Assembly: GCA_002839095.1 (NCBI GenBank)
Contig: PGXL01000001.1
Location: 248,001-312,000 of the forward strand
Reading direction: 5' to 3'
Length of the DNA: 64,000 nucleotides
Source: Tenericutes bacterium HGW-Tenericutes-2
GTDB lineage: Bacteria > Bacillota_I > Bacilli_A > Acholeplasmatales > Acholeplasmataceae
Within the stretch, counting starts at the first letter, position 1. Each line of letters opens with the position of its first letter. This document shows positions 17,453-26,209 of this stretch, one piece after another. The translations under genes and the position numbers were made by a program. Below the pieces are notes generated by a model. The model made no database searches. It was given only the letters and a program-made list of their open reading frames with translations, and was not told where the DNA came from.

Positions 17453-19075
17453 TTATCCGTTTAAATAGTTTTCAAATGCTGCCTCATAGATCGGTTTAAT
17501 TTGATCCATAAGTGTTCTAGCTGTTCCTTCTCTAATACCTAAGTTCGCATTCCTTCTCCAACCATTTTCACTATAAGCACTTATGCCGATAGCATTGATG
17601 AGTTCAAGATATACTTTGTCATAGATAGATAAATATGCTTCAACATATTCCTCTTTATCAAACTTAGTCATTAATGATAATTCAAAGCTTAATTCCATTT
17701 GTGCATCTGTTTGCCAGATTTGTAGCTCATTCCATACTTGGAATACTAACGCTTCTTTAGCTGGTGTCATACCACTTGCGATATGATAAACAGCAACGCC
17801 AGATACTGGTGAAACATAATCACCTGTGTAAGTATTTGATCTTGGATAAGGAACAAATCCTAATTCAAACTCTAAGCCACCCCATCTATTGTCTGCATTC
17901 ACAAACCATAGATTACCTGGATGCATAGCAACTTTACCAGCCTGCCATTGTGGGCTACCTGCATCATATGCTGGAGCAAGTTCAAATAAACCCTTTGTAT
18001 ATAATGTGTTTAAGAATGCATAAGTTTCAAGAGCTGGGTTTTGATGGAATGCTACTCTACCAGTGTTGGCATTTAATAAGCTACCACCATTTAAAGGAAT
18101 CATGTTTTCTGCATAGAGCGCAACGATTCCACCAAGTGCATACATATCATCTGCTTGAGCAGTTAATGCTGTTTGTACTTGAGTTGCCCATTGTTCAAAC
18201 TTCGTCCAATTCCATTGACCGGCTAAGAATAAGTCCGTTGGATTATCAACACCAAGGGCTGCTACTAAATCTGCATTATAATATAAGCCTGTATCTACAG
18301 TTAATTTACCAGCACCAAATCCATAAACTTGTTCTTGGAATGAACCAATTTCTAAATAGCTTGGATGAATATTTGCACCAGTCGTTCCAAGATACTTATC
18401 GATTGGAACAATTGCATCACCCTTAGCAAGTCCTTGAATCCAGTCACTCACTGACCAATAAATATCAGCTAAATGAGCACCTGCAACTGATGATTGAACA
18501 ATTGCTGTAACTCTATCTGGTCCCCAAGGAGCATTCGATGGATATGCTTTATATTCGATATCCACGTTTAAACGTGTTTCAACTTCATTTTGTTTTGTTT
18601 GTCTTTCAAGTTGTTCTGTTCCACTGAAATCTGGGTGGAATGGATCCACTTCATATGGAGCACCGTGCATAATCACAATCTTCGTTGGAGCAATTGGTAC
18701 ACAAATACCATTGACCTTTTGTTGATTGACTGGACAACCCTCTGCAGTTAATACGGTAATAACTCTAGTTACAGTCACAACATTGCCATCACTACCTGTA
18801 ACCTTATAGGTTAATGTATAACTTCCAGCTGTATTTAAGTTAATTGCTCCAGTGACTATAATACTAGAAGTAATATCACCAGTTTCTGAATCTGTAGCAG
18901 TTACCCCTGCAAGTTGATCAAATGGGTCTCCTACTGTAATAGTTACTGGAGTCGTTCCAGTGATTGACGCTGTCTTCGTATTTGTTTCTGTTGGAACGGT
19001 TGGATCTCCGCCACCACAAGCAGCTAATCCGAAGAATAATGCGAACATCAATAAAAATCCTAGGATTCTCTTCAT
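17453..19075 (-). CDS. Sugar-binding lipoprotein of ABC importer
   Basis: 540-aa lipoprotein. The lipobox LAAC puts the lipid on Cys20, followed by a flexible Thr-rich linker, a DUF5011-like Ig domain (about residues 38-108), a small Cys-motif (CPVNQQKVNGICVPI, about 113-127), then a type-1 solute-binding domain to the end (IVQSSVAGAHLADIYWSVSD, LFLAGQWNWTKFEQWATQVQ). It is the first gene of the 15-gene operon, with AGAGGG before the ATG and its own upstream regulatory region. The substrate is inferred from downstream namZ, nagZ and murQ as peptidoglycan-derived oligosaccharide; nothing in the binding domain proves this. Confidence 0.88.
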   Translation of the reverse strand: MKRILGFLLMFALFFGLAACGGGDPTVPTETNTKTASITGTTPVTITVGDPFDQLAGVTATDSETGDITSSIIVTGAINLNTAGSYTLTYKVTGSDGNVVTVTRVITVLTAEGCPVNQQKVNGICVPIAPTKIVIMHGAPYEVDPFHPDFSGTEQLERQTKQNEVETRLNVDIEYKAYPSNAPWGPDRVTAIVQSSVAGAHLADIYWSVSDWIQGLAKGDAIVPIDKYLGTTGANIHPSYLEIGSFQEQVYGFGAGKLTVDTGLYYNADLVAALGVDNPTDLFLAGQWNWTKFEQWATQVQTALTAQADDMYALGGIVALYAENMIPLNGGSLLNANTGRVAFHQNPALETYAFLNTLYTKGLFELAPAYDAGSPQWQAGKVAMHPGNLWFVNADNRWGGLEFELGFVPYPRSNTYTGDYVSPVSGVAVYHIASGMTPAKEALVFQVWNELQIWQTDAQMELSFELSLMTKFDKEEYVEAYLSIYDKVYLELINAIGISAYSENGWRRNANLGIREGTARTLMDQIKPIYEAAFENYLNG

Positions 19076-19118
19076 TATTTACCCTCTTTTCTTTATTCAT
19101 TTCTAAAAATGTTTTTCC

Positions 19119-19138
19119 TAATGTATACATTAATTATA
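19119..19138 (-). promoter_or_regulatory. Promoter -10 and palindrome for transporter operon
   Basis: A consensus -10 (TATAAT on the minus strand, 19133-19138) is abutted by a perfect 14-bp palindrome, TAATGTATACATTA (19119-19132), covering the expected start site; a second palindrome TATACGTATA lies at 19159-19168. No good -35 is visible. The arrangement fits a repressor operator plus activator-dependent promoter for the gene at 17453. Confidence 0.5.
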
Positions 19139-19183
19139 CTATACTTCTATAGGTCATTTATACGTATACCCTTGTATTTTCAT

Positions 19184-19209
19184 AATTGAAAAATTATTTT
19201 CAGTAAAAA
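19184..19209. promoter_or_regulatory. Shared 26-bp element with TGAAAA-N4-TTTTCA inverted repeat
   Basis: The inverted repeat occupies 19187-19202. The surrounding 26 bp match 44232-44257 at all but one position. It is centred about 59 bp upstream of the -10 of the transporter operon. It could be an activator site or, because it follows a small hairpin, part of a conserved terminator tail. Confidence 0.45.
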
Positions 19210-19210
19210 C

Positions 19211-19229
19211 TAACTGATTATATCAGTTA
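19211..19229 (-). terminator. Small hairpin before the shared element
   Basis: TAACTGA (19211-19217) pairs with TCAGTTA (19223-19229) and is followed on the minus strand by GTTTTTAC. It could be a weak second terminator after the surface-protein gene. The loop contains TATAAT on the minus strand with TTGTCT 16 nt before it, so a promoter is an alternative reading. Confidence 0.35.
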
Positions 19230-19242
19230 AATCCTTAAAGAC

Positions 19243-19273
19243 AAAGCGCCCGATATTTCACGGGCACTTTTTT
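19243..19273 (-). terminator. Terminator after surface-protein gene
   Basis: The stem AAAGTGCCCG/CGGGCGCTTT (19261-19270 with 19243-19252, one G-U pair, 8-nt loop) lies about 30 nt after the stop of the gene at 19303. The following T-rich stretch (TTTGTCTTT) is moderate. Confidence 0.65.
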
Positions 19274-19302
19274 CATATCAAGGTTTTATTTATTCTTTTG
19301 TC

Positions 19303-21756
19303 TTAGCTTCTTTTTCTAATGAAGAACACTAATGAAGCACCGATAACTAAACTGAATGTAATGAAGATTGCACTTGTTGCATTAATTGCAGATCCACAAC
19401 CAGTTTCAGGAATATCAGCGATTGATGCATCGATCATAGCTTGAATTTCAGCTTCTGTATAAACACCAGCAGCGATTAAAGCATTGACTTGAGCTTCAGT
19501 TAATTGACTAGCATTGATTAGCGCTTGAATTTCAGCTTGAGTAAGTGTTTGAGCGTCTAATAAAGCTTGTACTTCTGCTTGAGTTAATTTAGGAGCGATG
19601 ACTGTTACTTGGAAGCTTTGAACTGTTGCATTTCCAGCTCTGTCTTCAACTGTAACTTCTACAGTATAAGTACCTGGAGTTAATGTCATTCCGCCATTGT
19701 TTGATACATACATAGATAAGTCACTAGCACTGTCATAATAATCAAATGCTACAACGTTAGCAAGAATAGCTTGGTTAACATTTGCATATGCATTAGATTC
19801 AACCTTATAGTTATTACTTACAACCATAAGTTTTGGAGCAGTTACGTCATCAACAGTTAATGTATAAGATGCTGTTGTTACGATATCATAATTAAATTCT
19901 GGATAACCAATTGTTAGAGCAACTGTGTCACCAAAAGCAAGGTTAGCAGCTCTTAATACTGGACCATGAGTACTGCCATGAGCAGTAAGGATGAATTCAC
20001 CTGGAGCAAGTGTTAAAGCAGCTTGCCATGCAGCAAATAATACAGCATCACCAACAACTGTGCCAGTTGAAGTTGTATGTTCCCAGTTATTTCTGTCATA
20101 TCTTTCCTTCATTGTTCCATCAGCAGCAACTACGACCATCACAGATCCAAATGCAGTGCCTGCAGTTGTGAAATTGTCGATTTCTGTAAATACAGCAAGT
20201 GATGGATGAGCATTGATGTCGATATCAGCATTTAATGAAGTTTGTTCATTAAAGTTAACAGTAGTTACACCCTTAAATACTACTTTAGATTGTAAGCCAT
20301 CAAAATGAACATGATGAGTAAATGATAATCCAATTTGATATACACCTGGAAGTGGTGAATATTGATTGAAGCCAGCAGGTGTTGTTACTTGAATTGAACT
20401 TGTCTTACTATTGCCATAACCATCATCTGCAGTAATACCTTGGACTAGGTTAACATATGTACCTTCATCGATATATCTGTTAGCTACGCCAGCAAACTTA
20501 GGAGGCATAACACCGATTACGATATCAGCAACAACTTCTGTTTCATCGCCTTCAGGAGTTTCAACTTTGTAAGTTGCCTTATATCCAGCACCGAACACGC
20601 TTGTGTCGATTGATGTTACAGGGCCACTTGCAGTATAAGAATTCGTGCCTTCGTTATAAGTAAATGAAATTGTTTCTAGAACTACATCATCTTGAGAAAT
20701 TTCAACATCGAAATCAAGTTTTTCTGTGGCATTGATAATTTTGCCATTTGTATCAAACATGTTAACCCATGAAGCTGAAACTGTATTGCTTAAGTCAAAG
20801 CTTGCATTGTAATCAACAACGATGTTGACACCTGGAGTTACTAGGTCATCATCAAGTGCTGTTAATCCAGCAAATACTGCAGGTTGAGGAGTATAAACTG
20901 TCTGCATTGGAGCAACTGTGTTGTCTAACATAGCGATAGGCATTGTAGTGATATAATCTCTAGTCATTGTGTTTAATGTGCCTCTATCGTTTGTACCAAA
21001 GCTAAATACTGTCCAACCAGCAGGAATAGTAACATAGTTAGGATTTCCAGCAATAATTGTAGACCAGTTTTCAACGTTAGTATCAACAGCAGTATCAACA
21101 TCTGCATGAGTCCAAGTTAAATACTTAAGTGGTTCAAGTTTATAACCATTAGAATCTGTTGGATCTAATTTCATTCTGATGTGAGTTAATCTTGTGTTAG
21201 CTGGTTTTGGATCAGCTGCGATATATGCTTCTTTTTCAGCTGTAGTTGCTAATCTCCAATCAGCGTTTGCAGGAGTATTATCAGCACCATCATTGAAGAT
21301 GTAGTATGTACCAATATGGTCTTCAAACATTTGAAGTTTACCAGCAGCATCGAAATATGTATACATTCTATGAACAACACTTGTTAAGTCAACACGTACG
21401 TTAGTCGTGCTCAGTGTAACAGATTCTTCAGTATCATTAATGATTAATGATGCGAATGCATTCCACGATAACACAGTCATTTCAAGTGAACTAATTAATC
21501 CATTTGAATTGGTGTCAACGAAATCCTTAACATATCTTGCTCCACCTCTAACGACGTGATAGCGGTGACCATAGTATTCAAAATCCCAATTAGAGTCACC
21601 TAGTTTGGTCTGTGTACATGCATTTGTACCTTCTAGACATGCAATTTGATTGTATGGATACAGATCAATTAAATCGCCTTCAGCAGCTTGCGCACTTGAC
21701 ATGAAGCCTAGTGCTACAGTAAAGCCTAGCAGTAAAACTAATATTAATTTTTTCAA
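19303..21756 (-). CDS. Major surface protein with Ig-like domains, 14-residue helical repeats and PETGCGS tail
   Basis: 817 aa. A Sec signal peptide (about residues 1-24, ending SSAQA-AEG) precedes unrecognised beta-rich regions with Ig/HYR-like segments (for example around 465-510 and 690-745). Four tandem 14-residue helical repeats (unit like LTQAEIQALINASQ) come next, then PETGCGS, a hydrophobic helix and RKRS. The start is TTG: AGGAGG lies 7 nt upstream, and the nearby ATG runs straight into TGA. It is monocistronic with a near-consensus promoter overlapped by a CcpA cre box. The tail occurs again on the GH3 enzyme at 52908, pointing to a common anchoring route. No enzymatic motif seen; a structural or glycan-binding surface role next to the importer is inferred. 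Confidence 0.8.
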   Translation of the reverse strand: MKKLILVLLLGFTVALGFMSSAQAAEGDLIDLYPYNQIACLEGTNACTQTKLGDSNWDFEYYGHRYHVVRGGARYVKDFVDTNSNGLISSLEMTVLSWNAFASLIINDTEESVTLSTTNVRVDLTSVVHRMYTYFDAAGKLQMFEDHIGTYYIFNDGADNTPANADWRLATTAEKEAYIAADPKPANTRLTHIRMKLDPTDSNGYKLEPLKYLTWTHADVDTAVDTNVENWSTIIAGNPNYVTIPAGWTVFSFGTNDRGTLNTMTRDYITTMPIAMLDNTVAPMQTVYTPQPAVFAGLTALDDDLVTPGVNIVVDYNASFDLSNTVSASWVNMFDTNGKIINATEKLDFDVEISQDDVVLETISFTYNEGTNSYTASGPVTSIDTSVFGAGYKATYKVETPEGDETEVVADIVIGVMPPKFAGVANRYIDEGTYVNLVQGITADDGYGNSKTSSIQVTTPAGFNQYSPLPGVYQIGLSFTHHVHFDGLQSKVVFKGVTTVNFNEQTSLNADIDINAHPSLAVFTEIDNFTTAGTAFGSVMVVVAADGTMKERYDRNNWEHTTSTGTVVGDAVLFAAWQAALTLAPGEFILTAHGSTHGPVLRAANLAFGDTVALTIGYPEFNYDIVTTASYTLTVDDVTAPKLMVVSNNYKVESNAYANVNQAILANVVAFDYYDSASDLSMYVSNNGGMTLTPGTYTVEVTVEDRAGNATVQSFQVTVIAPKLTQAEVQALLDAQTLTQAEIQALINASQLTEAQVNALIAAGVYTEAEIQAMIDASIADIPETGCGSAINATSAIFITFSLVIGASLVFFIRKRS

Positions 21757-21763
21757 TTCATTT

Positions 21764-21769
21764 CCTCCT
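21764..21769 (-). promoter_or_regulatory. Ribosome-binding site fixing a TTG start
   Basis: A perfect AGGAGG sits 7 nt before the TTG at 21756. The only nearby ATG (21759-21761) is followed by AAT and TGA, so it cannot start the protein. Confidence 0.8.
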
Positions 21770-21794
21770 ATTTTTTATTTCCTTTTGAAAGTAT

Positions 21795-21822
21795 TTTATA
21801 TCCTATTGAAAGCGCTGTCAAT
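21795..21822 (-). promoter_or_regulatory. Promoter with CcpA cre box
   Basis: On the minus strand TTGACA (21817-21822) and TATAAA (21795-21800) are 16 nt apart. TGAAAGCGCTGTCA (21807-21820, plus strand) matches the cre consensus TGWNANCGNTNWCA at every fixed position in both orientations and overlaps the -35, so carbon-catabolite repression of the surface protein at 19303 is expected. Confidence 0.75.
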
Positions 21823-21894
21823 TACCTTCGGTATAATAAACTGTCAAAAGGACTGTTTTTCCACATTGTGATTTTTTTTTTCAGTTTCAGTCTA

Positions 21895-24800
21895 CTAATG
21901 AACTGTTCCTGGTAAATAAGTAAAGAATGTTCTTGATGTTGAAACACCGCCATCTGTTACAGTGATTGTGTAGCTGACTGTCATTGCGCGATCCGGCATT
22001 TTGATTACTCTACCTGTTTGATCTACGTACTCAGGGTTGTTAGATTCGAATAGAATTGTACGTTCTCCTTGCGCATGTCTAACCTTAAATTCTGCATCAG
22101 CCATTTCCTGAAAGGTTGGTACCATACCACCTGTTAACATCCCTTGAGGACATATTTTTCCAGAAAAGTCTTTATGGAACTTGATGTGCTCGCGTGGGAG
22201 ATTGTATCTAAATAACATGTCTGCAGCAAGTTTTGCTGTTCTTTGGAATGTTAAATACATGTCTTCATCTTGAGCAACTGACATTTCGATACCAATACCA
22301 TTTCTATTTCCACCGCCTAAATAAGTAAGACTTGTTCCTGGAAGTGATGAACCATCACCTGCATGATATGCGATTTCATTTTCTGGAACATGCTGATAGG
22401 TGACTCTAGCATCCATAGTGTAATGCCATGAAACATTTAGTACTGTCCCTGCCTGTGCAGCGTTCCATAAGTAATTAGCGTGTGATAATGCACCTGCTCC
22501 TGGATTTGTATTTGCAGTTTCATGAACAACTACCCAGTACACATAATCCGAATTGTAAGGAGTGACTCCGGCTGGATGTGCAGGTTTTAAAACACCTGGA
22601 CGGATTCCAGAACTAATTGGTAGCATTTTGGATAAATTCACGTCAATATTTTGGAATAAATATCTAGATACACTATCATATCTTACTTCTGTATAATTGA
22701 ATCCTGTACCATATTGTAGCCATGAGCGTTGACTTGAATAAGCAACTTGATATGATGTTAATAAATCCAATAAATCATTTTCTTCATCGAGCGATGAATA
22801 AATGCTAATCGTATAAGTTGTTTGAATTGATGGGTCATCAACAAGTGTTGCTGTAAAGGTAACTTCTCCTGCTGCTAGTGTTGTGACAAAACCAGATTCA
22901 CTGATGGTGGCTATTGAAGAATTCGAAGATGAAAAATCTACCTCAGCATTCGAAATATCAAATGGGAATGGAGTTGCACTTAATGTAAATGTATCTCCAA
23001 CGATTAAATCATTTTTCTCATGAGTCGTTTGAAGTTCAATTCCAGGAGTGGTTGTTACAGTGATAGTAATTGTAACTTTGATGTTAATATCCGCAGATGA
23101 ACGAAGCGTCAACGTTACAACTCCACTCTTTAATGGGTTCAATGCCCCAGAGATTGTATTGACCATCATGATTTCAGGATTTCCTGTAATCCATCTCACT
23201 CTATCTGTCGTTAGTTCCATAGGTAATATGTCATATTGTAATGTGTAGAAATCGCCTAAGGTAATGTCTGTAATAGGGTTTGTAATTACAAAGGTGACAG
23301 GTAGTGCTTCATTATAAACAAGCTCAGAAATAATACTTGTCTTTGCTTGATATGCTCCTCTTAAATAGTAAGAATCAATATTAGGGAATAGGGAAAGATT
23401 TGTTTCATCCCCGCCCCAATAATTAAGCGTGAAATCTACGGTTGAGCTTGCTTCTGATTTCGCATGAGCTGTAGTAGAACCTACAACTGAATTGAATCTT
23501 GCATAGGCTAAAATATTCTTTTCAGTGCCTGCATATTTTTTATTGATTTCAATACCAATTGTTGCATTACTAATATCGTTTCTTGAGACCTTAATTGCTG
23601 TTGTATCTGCATATTCTGAAACAGCTGAAACGATGATTGCTTGGAATACATTTGTAAGTATATTTTTTTCAATAAGAATAGTTCCACCTAAATAATCAGT
23701 AACGACGATTGCATCTTGATTGAGATTTGTAATTGTATTGGATGCAACTGTTAATCCTGTGACTTTACTCATATGTAGGAATGGAGCATCAGTAGTTGTT
23801 AAATTGTTTGCTGTATTGTTTTTGAATGTGAAGTTTTCAATTGCTGTGTTTGAGAAAACATGAGAATTACCAGCAAATGTGAAACCATCAATAGTTACAT
23901 TATTACCTTGAACTTCAATACCACCTTGAATGGTTGCTGTTGTTTGAGCTTTTAATGTAACTTGATTTTGTTCGATTGTGAAATTGCCATTATAGGTTCC
24001 AGCAAATACCACGATTGTTGCAAAATCTGAAGCATGTTCAACTGCATCAACGATGGAAGCGAATAAGTCTTTACCATATTCAAATTCCATTCCCATATAA
24101 GTGACTGTATCCGATGCAACTTTTGTTTCATCAACAAGTACATAATTCACAACTTCAAGATTGAATGTATCTGTAATTGCATTATCATAAATTGACTTAG
24201 CAGTTATGATTACATTACCAGGTTTAAGCGCGTTAATTAAGCCGTTTTCATCAATAGTAGCAACAGTTTCATCACTACTTTCCCAAGTCACGAAAGCATA
24301 GGATAGATCTGGAGAAACATCAATAGATAATGATTGATCAGAGCCAACATTAACCTTTGATTCACCAGTAATCATTATAGCTTCAGTTAAAGCATAAACC
24401 TTAACTAAAACTTCATCGAATACTTCAGTATCATAACTAGAACGAATTGTAACTTTGACTTCGCCAACACCAACAGCAGTTACTAATCCAGATGGATTTA
24501 CTGTAGCTATTAATTGGTTATCGGATTCATAGGTTACGTCCGCATTACTCTCGTAGGTAAGCTGTGTTGTACCACCCACCCAAAGTGATTCTTCTTCTGA
24601 GTTTGCTTCTAGTGTGACAATCTTTTTCACATCGATTTCAACTGTTACAGAAAGGCTTGAACTCTTAGTTGATTGTATTGTTAGATTTGCCTTACCTTCA
24701 CTAACACCTGTAATTAAACCTGCTTCACTTACTGTGAATATGTTTTGATTACCTGATGTAAATGTTACAGTATCATTAGCTGTAAAAACTACATCCTTCG

Positions 24801-25161
24801 ATTCTCCAACCTTAACAATCATGGTTGTACTTGGTACAGTTAACGTATAGTTTTTGCTAACCGTAACTGTAATAACAACCTTAACTTCTGGATCATCTTT
24901 TGAGCTAACTGTTACTGTAGTTTCACCCTCAGCTAATGCAGTGATTAAACCTGATGCATTCACTGTTAGAATTGTTTGATTTCCAGATTCAAATTGCAGC
25001 CCCTTGGAGTCGTTTGTATCAAAATCTATTTGATAGGTACCTCCTTCAATTATACTGACATTTAAATCATCAACATCGATGGTGATTGAACCTCCACAGG
25101 CAACTAAACCAATCGAAATAAGACCTACGACAAGCATATAAAATATTTTTTTAAGTATCAT
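21895..25161 (-). CDS. Lipoprotein N-acetylmuramoyl-L-alanine amidase with Big2 and beta-helix stalk
   Basis: 1088 aa; the lipobox LVAC lipidates Cys22. Four Big2-like Ig repeats (about residues 28-340), a right-handed beta-helix region (about 345-600), two more Big2 repeats (about 620-785), then an Amidase_2/PGRP-type catalytic domain (about 840-1035) and a short beta tail. Zinc ligands match T7 lysozyme: His880 (VVHETAN), His996 and Cys1004 in HKDFSGKICP, with Lys1002 at the catalytic-lysine position. It should remove stem peptides from MurNAc outside the cell, producing the denuded glycan that GHL10 and NamZ enzymes use. Its start overlaps the stop of the beta-lactamase-fold gene. No clear terminator is seen in the 138 bp after it. 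Confidence 0.9.
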   Translation of the reverse strand: MILKKIFYMLVVGLISIGLVACGGSITIDVDDLNVSIIEGGTYQIDFDTNDSKGLQFESGNQTILTVNASGLITALAEGETTVTVSSKDDPEVKVVITVTVSKNYTLTVPSTTMIVKVGESKDVVFTANDTVTFTSGNQNIFTVSEAGLITGVSEGKANLTIQSTKSSSLSVTVEIDVKKIVTLEANSEEESLWVGGTTQLTYESNADVTYESDNQLIATVNPSGLVTAVGVGEVKVTIRSSYDTEVFDEVLVKVYALTEAIMITGESKVNVGSDQSLSIDVSPDLSYAFVTWESSDETVATIDENGLINALKPGNVIITAKSIYDNAITDTFNLEVVNYVLVDETKVASDTVTYMGMEFEYGKDLFASIVDAVEHASDFATIVVFAGTYNGNFTIEQNQVTLKAQTTATIQGGIEVQGNNVTIDGFTFAGNSHVFSNTAIENFTFKNNTANNLTTTDAPFLHMSKVTGLTVASNTITNLNQDAIVVTDYLGGTILIEKNILTNVFQAIIVSAVSEYADTTAIKVSRNDISNATIGIEINKKYAGTEKNILAYARFNSVVGSTTAHAKSEASSTVDFTLNYWGGDETNLSLFPNIDSYYLRGAYQAKTSIISELVYNEALPVTFVITNPITDITLGDFYTLQYDILPMELTTDRVRWITGNPEIMMVNTISGALNPLKSGVVTLTLRSSADINIKVTITITVTTTPGIELQTTHEKNDLIVGDTFTLSATPFPFDISNAEVDFSSSNSSIATISESGFVTTLAAGEVTFTATLVDDPSIQTTYTISIYSSLDEENDLLDLLTSYQVAYSSQRSWLQYGTGFNYTEVRYDSVSRYLFQNIDVNLSKMLPISSGIRPGVLKPAHPAGVTPYNSDYVYWVVVHETANTNPGAGALSHANYLWNAAQAGTVLNVSWHYTMDARVTYQHVPENEIAYHAGDGSSLPGTSLTYLGGGNRNGIGIEMSVAQDEDMYLTFQRTAKLAADMLFRYNLPREHIKFHKDFSGKICPQGMLTGGMVPTFQEMADAEFKVRHAQGERTILFESNNPEYVDQTGRVIKMPDRAMTVSYTITVTDGGVSTSRTFFTYLPGTVH

Positions 25162-26209
25162 GATTTTCCTCCCATTCCTTAAAAATCATATTTCCGATTT
25201 TGTTTCTAAATTGAATAATTTGATTCATATCTCTTTTGGGATGTACAGCGTTACTTAATAGTACAAACCCAAGCTGATTCTTTTTATCAATAAACATATT
25301 ACAGCCTGTAAATCCGGTATGGATAATCGTATCTTCAAAGGATAGATGATCTCCAGCAGAGCTATGTCCTTGAGGCTTATCCCAACCAAGTGCTCTAGTT
25401 AGAATATCACCCTTAAGATTAGGCTTTTCCTCTCTTAGCTGAAATAGTTCATTTAGGTACTTCTTGTTTAATACAAACCTATCTTGAAGAATAGAAATCA
25501 TGAATTTTGAAATATCCTTAGCAGTTGAAAATAAACCTGCATGTCCTGCTTCACTACCTAAAGCAAATGATTTTTCGTCATGAACTAAACCCTGTAATAA
25601 GCCGTGATAAACATCATCTGCTCTAAATTCTGTAGGTGCACATCTTTCCCTGTTTGGATGATAGGATGTATCATACATTTCTAATGGCTTAAAAATCATT
25701 AAAGCTGCGTAGGTATCTAGGCTCATTTGTGTTAAAGCTTCAATAATCCAACCAAGTAGGATAAATCCAATATCAGAATAAATTATATTTTCACCTATTG
25801 GATAGATTAAATCCATTTCATAAACCTTATTTTTCACATCATCCTTTCCCTTTAATCTTGATGCTCTGGCTATATCTGCAGGGAGTCCGGATGAGTGAGT
25901 TAATAAATGGTAGATATTGATATCTTGGTGTTTAAATAACGGTAATATAGAACTTACTTTCGTATCTAATGTAAGTCGATTGTTTTCAATTAATGTCATG
26001 ATCATGGTTGTTGTAGATATAACCTTGGTTAAAGATGCTACATCATAGATTTCATCACCTGAATTTAAAACCTTTTCAGGTAAAAGACTCTTATATCCTA
26101 CGTAGTCACAAAAACTTTCCCCATTTCCATGAACAACACACCATGATGCACCAGGAAAACATCCTTGATCAACGCCTGTTTGTAACAACTCTTTTATTTT
26201 TTTATACAT
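25151..26209 (-). CDS. Serine hydrolase of the beta-lactamase/AmpH-YbbE class
   Basis: 352 aa penicillin-recognising fold. Ser59-x-x-Lys62 (SLTK) is the nucleophile motif, Tyr144-Ser-Asp the second motif, and HTGFTG near residue 300 stands in for KTG. It lacks a signal peptide, so it is probably cytoplasmic, in contrast to secreted PBPs. A related gene (ybbE) lies in the B. subtilis namZ-nagZ-murQ operon, supporting a role on peptidoglycan fragments, for example as a D-Ala peptidase or esterase. It overlaps both neighbours by a few nucleotides. Substrate unknown. Confidence 0.85.
   Translation of the reverse strand: MYKKIKELLQTGVDQGCFPGASWCVVHGNGESFCDYVGYKSLLPEKVLNSGDEIYDVASLTKVISTTTMIMTLIENNRLTLDTKVSSILPLFKHQDINIYHLLTHSSGLPADIARASRLKGKDDVKNKVYEMDLIYPIGENIIYSDIGFILLGWIIEALTQMSLDTYAALMIFKPLEMYDTSYHPNRERCAPTEFRADDVYHGLLQGLVHDEKSFALGSEAGHAGLFSTAKDISKFMISILQDRFVLNKKYLNELFQLREEKPNLKGDILTRALGWDKPQGHSSAGDHLSFEDTIIHTGFTGCNMFIDKKNQLGFVLLSNAVHPKRDMNQIIQFRNKIGNMIFKEWEENHDT

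Noticed and set aside
17950-18426. 158-codon plus-strand open frame across the receptor gene
   Set aside because: It lies fully antisense to the well-supported receptor lipoprotein, has no ribosome-binding site and its composition is biased by the opposite reading frame.
21838-21862. Possible terminator after the amidase gene
   Set aside because: The apparent arms (ACTGT copies) are direct repeats, not inverted, so no stem forms.
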